Source: Chitinophaga tropicalis (GTDB lineage: Bacteria > Bacteroidota > Bacteroidia > Chitinophagales > Chitinophagaceae). Taken from it: a DNA stretch of 64,000 bases. The stretch spans positions 558,001-622,000 of the forward strand of contig NZ_WRXN01000002.1 in the NCBI RefSeq assembly GCF_009758205.1, in the 5' to 3' direction. Made by a program: the position numbers and the translations under genes. Shown here piece after piece: positions 55,563 to 62,602 of the stretch (positions within the stretch are counted from its first letter, which is position 1; each line of letters starts with the position of its first letter). The notes under the pieces were generated by a model, which worked only from the letters and a program-made list of their open reading frames with translations, made no database searches and was not told the DNA's origin.

Positions 55563-56540
55563 TTAAAAATATCTTGGTGATAACATCCTGGCTTTAGGGC
55601 GGGCAAAGAAGTAGCCTAAAGAGAATTCGTGCGTGCTGTAACTGGTAGCTCCTGTTTTGTTCACGGTCTGGTCATAAGCATACCCGAACCGTAGTTTTTC
55701 GTTGATGAAGATCTGTACCAGTCCTACAACAGCGCCGGATTTAGTGACCGATTTATCAATATTGCTCCGGTTAAATACTGCAGTACGGTAAGCGCCACCT
55801 ATCCATACTTTCTGTGCCAGTAAGACGAAGGCATTTATGTCCACACTTGTTGGTCCGGCAAAATCTTCTTTCAGCAGGAGAGAAGGTTTCAGCAAAACAT
55901 CTTCCGTTAAAGGTATCAGTCCGCCGGCAGTTAAGTACAAGTGAGGTTTTAGCGGGATATAGTTCTTCAGTATTGTCTCATCCTGGAAGCTGCCGGTGGT
56001 AAGGTTATCGGCCGATAACCCGGCGAAGAAGCGATCGCTGTTATAGTAGACACCCACACGAACATCCGGCATCATGGCCGTCTTCTTTACGTTGGAGTAG
56101 AAGATATCGTTCTGTGTGGCAGGGTCCAGCGCTTCCACGTTCAGCCGTTGCTGCATAAAGCCGCCGCTCAGGCCTAATGCCAGTGTTTTATTGCCTGATT
56201 CATCCATGCGGATACGGTAGGCGTAACTGAGATATAAAGCAGTGCTTTTCTGTGCGCCCAGCTGATCGTTCATCAGTTGCAGGCCCAATCCCACACGATC
56301 ATTAATGATAGTACCGTCTGCCGCGGCAGAGAATGTTTTGGGCGCTCCTGGAAACCCGGCCCACTGCTGACGGTAGAATACATTCACATTCCATTGTTCC
56401 CGGTAACCTGCATAGGCGGGGTTAATATATAACCCGTTGAACAGGTACTGGCTGAACTGTACGTCCTGCTGACAGTACCCATTCACATATGCCAGCATAC
56501 ACGGCAACAGTACAATGATCCTCTTAAAGTTTTTATACAT
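55563..56540 (-). CDS. PorP/SprF-family outer membrane protein
   Basis: A 325-residue outer-membrane beta-barrel. The signal peptide ends near GYCQ, and the family opening DVQFSQYLFNGLYINPAYAGYREQWNV is followed by repeated strands (RQQWAGFPGAPKTF, LGLQLMNDQLG, LRFGYAYDQTVN, HEFSLGYFF). PorP/SprF proteins anchor or help secrete T9SS cargo that carries a type B C-terminal domain. The gene directly follows such a cargo gene (28-base gap), which strongly supports a dedicated pair. Confidence 0.93.
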   Translation of the reverse strand: MYKNFKRIIVLLPCMLAYVNGYCQQDVQFSQYLFNGLYINPAYAGYREQWNVNVFYRQQWAGFPGAPKTFSAAADGTIINDRVGLGLQLMNDQLGAQKSTALYLSYAYRIRMDESGNKTLALGLSGGFMQQRLNVEALDPATQNDIFYSNVKKTAMMPDVRVGVYYNSDRFFAGLSADNLTTGSFQDETILKNYIPLKPHLYLTAGGLIPLTEDVLLKPSLLLKEDFAGPTSVDINAFVLLAQKVWIGGAYRTAVFNRSNIDKSVTKSGAVVGLVQIFINEKLRFGYAYDQTVNKTGATSYSTHEFSLGYFFARPKARMLSPRYF

Positions 56541-56568
56541 AAAACTTAGTTTTGGTTGTAAGCAACGG

Positions 56569-59500
56569 CTATTTCAGTAACATGATATATCCGTTGACGG
56601 TATGCCATTTTCCGTAGATGTCCAGGATTCTCAGTGTATAGTAATAAGTTCCGGCATTCAGGCCCTGGCCATCCCATTCTCCATGGTAATTTTTGCTCTT
56701 GTAAAGCATATTGTTCCAGCGGTTGAAGATCACTATTTCATGCTGAGTATACTTTTCCAGTCCTTTGATCACCCATTTATCATTTGCTCCATCGCCATTA
56801 GGTGTGATCATGTTAGGTATTTCCAGGTCCAGTTTCTGTATAGTTACTGTTATGGTGGCTTCATTGCTCCAGTTGCCTGATTCATCCTGTACCTGGTAGG
56901 TAAATGAATCTGTACCGATGTATCCGGGTTCGGGAGTGTAGGTCACAGTACCGTCTGTATTCACTATCACGGTACCATGTTCCGGTTGTGTTATGATCTT
57001 TACTGTGCCGGGCACTATTTCTCCCCATACAGGATCGCCTGGTACGTCATTGTCAACAAAGGGAATGGTAACGGTATGCGCTTCTTTTACATCTGCGCTG
57101 TCGTTCACAGCTGTTGGCGGTATCCGGGAGCCAGGTACGATCACGGGAGCGGTGCATGAATCGCAGGCTGGTACGGGATCAGGTGTTGGGCTGGTCACTG
57201 TGGCAACATTTTCGATGCTGCCTGTAAAGTTGGCTTCTGTCTGTATTGTTACCTCGTAGGTTACACTTGCCGCATTGGGAAATACGCCGATCACCTGGTC
57301 AAGATTACCGGCGCCGCTGGTGGCAGGTAAGGTAATTGCACCTGCCGTTACTGCGGCTGTCCAGGAGCTGATAGTTGTTCCGGCCGGAGCGATGTCTGTG
57401 ATGTGTACATCGGCGGCGTTACTTGGTCCGTTATTGGTAACAACGATCTGGTATACTACGGCTTCGCCGGGCCTGTAAAAATTCTGTGTATCGTCTTTCA
57501 GTTTCTTGACGGTCACAATATCTGCGCTGGTACCTCCGGGCATGGCAGGAGTAGTACACGAGGGGCAGTCAGGAGAGGGATCGTTGGTGCTGCTGGTCAC
57601 AGTGGCGACGTTGCTCAATGTGCCGGTGAAATCCGGCGGAGTGACCACTGTCACTTCATAGGTTACAACGGCACCATTTGGCAGCAGAGGGATGGTTTCA
57701 TCCAGGTCTCCTATACCGCCCATGTTGGGCAGGGTAACGGCCCCCGCTTCTACGGTGGCGGTCCAGCTGCCGATGATGGTACCTGCAGGAGCAATGTCCT
57801 GTACGTGTACATCAGCAGCGTCGTCGGGGCCAGCATTTCTTACTGTAATGATATATGTTACCGCTTCACCTGCAGCGAAGGTGGTTTGTGAAGGGTCTTT
57901 CAGTGTTTTTGCAGAGACAACGTCGGCGGTGGGTATAGAAGGAATGGTGGTACCGCAATCCATACAATCCGGTGATGGGTCGGGTGTGCCGCTGGTCACT
58001 ACAGCCACGTTGTTGAGTGGTCCGCCGGGGAAGGAAACAGGCGTCTGCACTGTTACCTCATAAGTTACAACGGCGCCATATGGCAGTACGGCAATGGTCT
58101 GGTCGAGGTTACCGGTGCCGCTGGCGGCAGGTAGTGTAACTGTGCCGGTGGTGACGGTGGCTGTCCATCCGCTGATAGTGGTACCGGCTGGAGCGTCATC
58201 TTTTACCTGTACGTTTGCTGCATTGCTGGGGCCGTTATTGGTTACGGTTATGGTATATACGATGGCGTCTCCCGGTGTAAAGATGGTCAGGGAAGGGTCT
58301 TTGAGTGTTTTTACCGTTACGATATCTGCTTCCGGAACAGCTGGTACGCCGGGAGTAGTACACATGGGGCAGCCTGGGTCAGGATCTGCAGTGGAGCTGG
58401 TTACGGCGGCGGTATTTGCTAAAGTCCCTGTGTAATCCGGCGGTGTTTTGACTGTTACCTCGTAGGTTACAACGGCGCCGTTGGGCAGCAATGCAATCAC
58501 TTCGTCCAGGTTACCGGCGCCGCTGGTAGCGGGCAGGGTGACTGTGCCGGAATCTACCCTGGCGGTCCATCCGCTGATGGTAGTACCTGACGGGGCATCA
58601 TCACGCACGTTTACGTTACGCGCGTTGCTGGGGCCATGGTTGGTTACCACGATGGTATATACTACTTCTTCGCCGGGAGCAAAGTCTTTCTGAGCTGAGT
58701 CTTTCAGTGTTTTTGCCGCTGTCACATCTGCTGTTGGGATGGAAGGCAGGGGTGGAGCTGTACAGCCAGGGCAACCGGGTCCGCCGGGAGTTGGGTCAGG
58801 TGTAACGCTGACAACTGTTGCTGAGTTACGTAATGTACCTGTATAATCCGGTGGCGTTTGTACTGTCACTTCGTAGATCACAACCGCCCCGTCGGGGAAG
58901 ACGGCGATGGTCTCGTCCAGGTCTCCCGTTCCGCTGGTGGCGGGTAGGGTGACTGTTCCACTTGCAACGGAGGCTGTCCATCCGCTGATGGTAGTACCGG
59001 TGGGAGCGAGGTCTGTTATGCGAACGTCTGTAGCTTCACTGGGACCGAAGTTGGTGACGGTGATGAGATATACAACTGCATCGCCGGGAGAGAAGACGGT
59101 CTTCGCAGGATCTCTGAGCACTTTGGAAGTTACGATATCAGCGTAGGAAGAAGGCGGCAGATCGGCCACGGCGCAGGTAGTACATACCGGTCGGGGGTCG
59201 GGGGTGGTACTGGTTACGGCTACTACGTTGGTTAATGTACCTGCGTAGTTGCCGGGTGTTTTTACGGCTACTTCGTAAGTGACGGAAGCGCCGTTGGGTA
59301 ATACAGCTATGCCCTGGTTCAGGTCTCCTGTTCCGCTGGTAGCTGGCAGGGAGACAGATCCTGCTGTTACGGAGGCTGTCCATCCGTTGATAATTGTACC
59401 TGCCGGAGCATTATCTCTCACAACCACGTTCTGTGCATCACTTGGACCGTTATTGGTAACGGTGATGGTATATTCGACCACCTCACCTGGAGCAAAGCTC

Positions 59501-60054
59501 GCTTTTGCAGGGTCTTTCAGGTTCTTGACTGTCACGATATCTGCTCTTGGTACTGCCGGCAAGGCAGGAGCTGTACAGCCAGAACAACCTGGGTTGGGAT
59601 CTGTAGAAGTGCTGGTGACAGTGGCAGTGTTGATGAGGCTACCTGTATAATTTGATGGTGTCTGTATTGTTACTTCGTAGGTTACGGCTGCGCCGTTGGG
59701 TATAAGGGAGATGACCTGGTCCAGGTTACCTGTGCCGGTTGTGGCGGGTAGGGTGACTGTTCCGTTTGTGACGGTTGCTTTCCATGCGCTGATGGTTGTG
59801 TTGACAGGAGCGTTGTCCTTTACCTGTACATCGGTAGCATCGTCGGGGCCGTTATTCGTTATGGTGATGGTGTAGATAATGGCCTGACCGGGAGTGAAGC
59901 TGGTTTGAGCGCTGTTTTTCAGGCTCTTAACAGTGACGATGTCTGCATTGCCGGCTCTCCTGGTTTTTGAGCCGTCTGCATGACTGTAATGGTATATAAG
60001 AAGTCCCATTAATGCCAGACAGGAGAGCAGAGCTCTTCTATAGAACTTATTCAT
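56569..60054 (-). CDS. Large surface adhesin: seven DUF11 repeats, cadherin-like domain, type B T9SS domain
   Basis: A 1161-residue secreted protein. After an N-terminal signal segment, residues 37 to ~968 are seven DUF11 repeats of ~133 residues each (opening ADIVTVKTLKDP, then VVYTITVTNNGPSNA and LPNGAVVTYEVTVQTP). Each repeat ends in a CxxC pair (CSGC, CTTC, CPGC, CPMC, CMDC, CPSC, CDSC). A cadherin/Big-type domain (about 975-1075, PPTAVNDSADVKEA to GTDSFTYQVQDESG) follows. The last ~80 residues are the gliding-motility-type CTD (MITPNGDGANDKWVIKGLE). It is likely a surface filament or adhesin exported with the PorP/SprF and OmpA proteins downstream. Confidence 0.92.
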   Translation of the reverse strand: MNKFYRRALLSCLALMGLLIYHYSHADGSKTRRAGNADIVTVKSLKNSAQTSFTPGQAIIYTITITNNGPDDATDVQVKDNAPVNTTISAWKATVTNGTVTLPATTGTGNLDQVISLIPNGAAVTYEVTIQTPSNYTGSLINTATVTSTSTDPNPGCSGCTAPALPAVPRADIVTVKNLKDPAKASFAPGEVVEYTITVTNNGPSDAQNVVVRDNAPAGTIINGWTASVTAGSVSLPATSGTGDLNQGIAVLPNGASVTYEVAVKTPGNYAGTLTNVVAVTSTTPDPRPVCTTCAVADLPPSSYADIVTSKVLRDPAKTVFSPGDAVVYLITVTNFGPSEATDVRITDLAPTGTTISGWTASVASGTVTLPATSGTGDLDETIAVFPDGAVVIYEVTVQTPPDYTGTLRNSATVVSVTPDPTPGGPGCPGCTAPPLPSIPTADVTAAKTLKDSAQKDFAPGEEVVYTIVVTNHGPSNARNVNVRDDAPSGTTISGWTARVDSGTVTLPATSGAGNLDEVIALLPNGAVVTYEVTVKTPPDYTGTLANTAAVTSSTADPDPGCPMCTTPGVPAVPEADIVTVKTLKDPSLTIFTPGDAIVYTITVTNNGPSNAANVQVKDDAPAGTTISGWTATVTTGTVTLPAASGTGNLDQTIAVLPYGAVVTYEVTVQTPVSFPGGPLNNVAVVTSGTPDPSPDCMDCGTTIPSIPTADVVSAKTLKDPSQTTFAAGEAVTYIITVRNAGPDDAADVHVQDIAPAGTIIGSWTATVEAGAVTLPNMGGIGDLDETIPLLPNGAVVTYEVTVVTPPDFTGTLSNVATVTSSTNDPSPDCPSCTTPAMPGGTSADIVTVKKLKDDTQNFYRPGEAVVYQIVVTNNGPSNAADVHITDIAPAGTTISSWTAAVTAGAITLPATSGAGNLDQVIGVFPNAASVTYEVTIQTEANFTGSIENVATVTSPTPDPVPACDSCTAPVIVPGSRIPPTAVNDSADVKEAHTVTIPFVDNDVPGDPVWGEIVPGTVKIITQPEHGTVIVNTDGTVTYTPEPGYIGTDSFTYQVQDESGNWSNEATITVTIQKLDLEIPNMITPNGDGANDKWVIKGLEKYTQHEIVIFNRWNNMLYKSKNYHGEWDGQGLNAGTYYYTLRILDIYGKWHTVNGYIMLLK
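57130..59950 (-). repeat. Seven tandem ~400-bp DUF11 coding repeats
   Basis: The DUF11 units are similar at the DNA level as well, with recurring stretches such as GCCGTTGGGCAGC and GGTTACCGGTGCCGCTGG-type segments in successive copies. This makes the array prone to recombination, copy-number change and assembly collapse. Boundaries are approximate. Confidence 0.7.
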
Positions 60055-60368
60055 AGGTCTTAAATGATCTTGTTAATGGAATTATCAGACACGTGACAGT
60101 TCTTCACAAATGGAGTGTTCTGTGTGTTCATAGTCGTATAGAGGTTCTTAATTAATTGTCCTTATTGTCTTCTCCCTCAGGTTTCACAGTACAGGCAGTT
60201 CTAATTGATATAGCATGGGTCCCCTCATTCTGATTACGCTTATTCAATGCAACGCGGTTAGCAAACTGCTTTGTGTGAGGCAAATATATGAAAATTAATG
60301 TTATATATTATAAAAATACTTTAAGGAGCAGGGAATTAGTTGAAATTTCTTTTTTGATAATATAGCTG

Positions 60369-60411
60369 CTCTCAAAATGGGTTTCGCCTTCGGCAAAACC
60401 CATTTTGAGAG
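60369..60411. repeat. Orphan TTCG-loop palindrome
   Basis: CTCTCAAAATGGGTTTCGC pairs with GCAAAACCCATTTTGAGAG around CTTCG (19-bp arms, one mismatch). It lies between divergent genes, so it ends neither neighbour. The left flank CTGCTCTCAAAA matches the copies at 27087, 33562 and 47266. Confidence 0.8.
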
Positions 60412-60524
60412 GGAGATTTTCTTTTCGCTGCGTGCGGCTGATTATTCTTCAATAAAGGGAATCTGGGGCCTGCAGATAGCCGTGGTGACGTGGGGCACTT
60501 TAGGTACCGCAATACATACACTAA

Positions 60525-60579
60525 ACATGCTTAAGACATGCTTTAAACATGCTTTAAACATGCTTTAAACATACTTCAA
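60525..60579 (+). repeat. 11-bp tandem repeat, five units
   Basis: Five consecutive 11-base units: ACATGCTTAAG, three identical ACATGCTTTAA, and ACATACTTCAA. The period is close to one helical turn, so the CATG cores lie on one DNA face. The array ends about 140 bases before the ATG at 60720. Confidence 0.85.
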
Positions 60580-60719
60580 AGGGGAAGTTGAGGAGAAGGA
60601 ACCATACCCCCCTTCTAAGAGAGGGAGCAATTAAAAACAATAGCGCCTGCAAATATGCAATATTGTTGCAAAATATAAAAATATAACAGATATTAGCAGC
60701 TAACCATAATTGCGGATAA

Positions 60720-61757
60720 ATGACGAAGGTTATATTGTTGATCATTCTTTGCACCTGTTACTCTTTTGTTTCTGCACAGCAGCCAGTTTTTCTTTTAGAT
60801 GGTCATAAGGTGAAGGCGGGAGAGAAGCTTTCCTTTAATATGCAGATAAGGGCATCTTCGGGAGATAGCACTTATATACCTGTTACTGTTATTCGCGGTA
60901 GTAAACCCGGTCCTGTTCTAGGGATACTGGCAGGCATCCATGGTTATGAGTACCCACCAATCATTGCATTGCAACAATTGCCGGCATTACTTGACCCGAC
61001 ACGGATAAGCGGTACTATAGTGCTGGTGCATATTGCCAATGTAAGCGCTTTCCTTGGCAGAAGCGTTTATTATAATCCTGTGGACCATAAGAACCTGAAC
61101 AGGGTATTTCCCGGTAATAAAAATGGTACGATCACTGACTGTATTGCATGGACTATTTCTCATGAGCTGTTTCCCCGGTTCAACTATTTCATTGACGTGC
61201 ATGCAGGAGATGCAAATGAGGACCTTCATTCTTATGTAGGCTATGTTGTACATGGGAATCAGACCGCAAGTGCCAAAGAAATGGCTGAAGCTATGGGTTT
61301 TGACTGGATCATGCGTTCTGAGAGAAGCATTGCAGACAGCCTGCCTACACAATATGCTACCAGCGAGGCTGTAGCACAGGATATTCCGGCGCTTGCCATT
61401 GAATGCGGTAAGATGGGTATAGTCACACAGGCAGAAACAGAGAAGATCAACAGTGGCCTTATAAACGTTATGCGCACGCTGCGACTGATGTCCGGGGCAC
61501 CATCACCAGCTAATGCTCCGATCGAAATTACCAAACGGGTAACTGTAAACAGTGAATATACCGGTATTTTTTACAGTGATTATAAAGCCGGGCAACTGGT
61601 GAGGAAAGGGATGAAAATAGGCTATGTTACTGATTTCTTTGGCAAGCATTTGCAGGATGTTATTTCCCCTGTGGATGGTTTTGTTGTTTATAAGGTCAGC
61701 ACGCCGCCTATTAGTAAGGGCGAGCTGTTGTTTAACCTGGGTCAATACCCGGATTGA
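60720..61757 (+). CDS. AstE/AspA-family zinc deacylase (exported)
   Basis: A 345-residue M14-like zinc enzyme of the succinylglutamate desuccinylase/aspartoacylase family, with a signal peptide (ending VSAQ), so it acts outside the cytoplasm. The zinc-binding motif is GIHGYEYPP (His74, Glu77), with the third ligand His161 in FIDVHAGD and the conserved NRVFPGNKNG. The catalytic Glu is likely in PALAIECG. The C-terminal lobe resembles a barrel-sandwich domain (GMKIGYVTDFFGKHLQDV). Members hydrolyse N-acyl amino acids; the substrate is not evident. The gap to the acyltransferase gene is 98 bases. Confidence 0.88.
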   Translation: MTKVILLIILCTCYSFVSAQQPVFLLDGHKVKAGEKLSFNMQIRASSGDSTYIPVTVIRGSKPGPVLGILAGIHGYEYPPIIALQQLPALLDPTRISGTIVLVHIANVSAFLGRSVYYNPVDHKNLNRVFPGNKNGTITDCIAWTISHELFPRFNYFIDVHAGDANEDLHSYVGYVVHGNQTASAKEMAEAMGFDWIMRSERSIADSLPTQYATSEAVAQDIPALAIECGKMGIVTQAETEKINSGLINVMRTLRLMSGAPSPANAPIEITKRVTVNSEYTGIFYSDYKAGQLVRKGMKIGYVTDFFGKHLQDVISPVDGFVVYKVSTPPISKGELLFNLGQYPD

Positions 61758-61855
61758 TCACAATCATTCCTGTTGAAGTATAAAATTGACGAAGATCATT
61801 ACTATGATGACCATGCCAGTTTATTTTACACCAGTTTTTACTGAAAGAATGACGA

Positions 61856-62602
61856 ATGAGAAAACTGGCTGGATATATCTTTACCCCTGTTCATTATTTA
61901 TTTTTTGGGCTCCTTTTACTGTTATTCCATCCCATTCAATGGCTATGCCTGAAACTGGGCGGTTATCATGCTCATAAAAGATCTGTGGATATACTGAATT
62001 ACCTGCTTACGGGTACTTATTGTGTTATGGGTAGCAGAGCCAGGTTCATCAACAATGAAAACCTTCCTGAAGGGAGGCCGATATTGTTTGTGGCCAATCA
62101 TCAGAGCATGTATGATATTCCTCCGCTGGTATGGAACCTGCGGAGGTATCATGCGAAGTTTATATCAAAGCTGGAACTGACCAGGGGTATTCCCAGTATT
62201 TCGTTTAACCTGAAACATGGTGGCGCTGCGAATATAGATCGTAAGGATGCCAAGCAGTCTACAGGCGAAATACTGAAGCTGGCTCAAAAGATGAGGGAAC
62301 AGAAATGGTCTGCGATCATCTTCCCTGAAGGTACACGTTCAAAGGATGGGCATATGAAACGCTTTGCTGCCGGTGGGACAGGTATTATCCTGAAAAAGGT
62401 ACCGGACGTCCTGCTGGTGCCCATAGTTATTAAAGGCTCATGGGAACTGACCCGGTATGGTTCATTTCCTCTGAGCTTTGGTGAAAAAATGAGCTGGACA
62501 GTATTGAAGCCCATTGAACCGGCAGGACGTACGGCGGAAGAAGTGCTGAAGGAAGCAGAGAGTGCTATTGCATTCACTGCTGTACCACCAGCTTCCTGCT
62601 GA
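61856..62602 (+). CDS. plsC: 1-acyl-sn-glycerol-3-phosphate acyltransferase (PlsC family)
   Basis: A 248-residue membrane-associated lysophosphatidate acyltransferase of phospholipid synthesis. An N-terminal hydrophobic segment (about 5-25) is followed by the catalytic NHQSMYD (HX4D: His82 and Asp87) and the acyl-acceptor motif FPEGTRS (residues 156-162), plus the VPIVIKGSWELTRYG block. The family has several substrate variants, so the symbol is by family. Its 3' end overlaps the convergent pectate lyase gene by 29 bases. Confidence 0.9.
   Translation: MRKLAGYIFTPVHYLFFGLLLLLFHPIQWLCLKLGGYHAHKRSVDILNYLLTGTYCVMGSRARFINNENLPEGRPILFVANHQSMYDIPPLVWNLRRYHAKFISKLELTRGIPSISFNLKHGGAANIDRKDAKQSTGEILKLAQKMREQKWSAIIFPEGTRSKDGHMKRFAAGGTGIILKKVPDVLLVPIVIKGSWELTRYGSFPLSFGEKMSWTVLKPIEPAGRTAEEVLKEAESAIAFTAVPPASC

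Larger units (their letters stand above)
60055..60719. other. Divergent intergenic region without a gene
   Basis: A 665-base gap between the adhesin operon (-) and the AstE/AspA gene (+). It is AT-rich near 60280-60350 and holds an orphan TTCG-loop palindrome (60369-60411) and an 11-bp tandem repeat (60525-60579). No credible gene is seen. Confidence 0.6.

Noticed and set aside
57403..59650. Several plus-strand open frames of 110-160 codons within the adhesin gene
   Set aside because: They recur once per DUF11 unit and look alike, as expected for the complement of a repeated coding sequence.
60377..60568. 63-codon frame in the divergent gap
   Set aside because: It begins inside the TTCG palindrome and ends in the 11-bp repeats, with no family features.
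60525..60579. Possible CRISPR-like array
   Set aside because: Units are 11 bases without spacers, so this is a simple tandem repeat.
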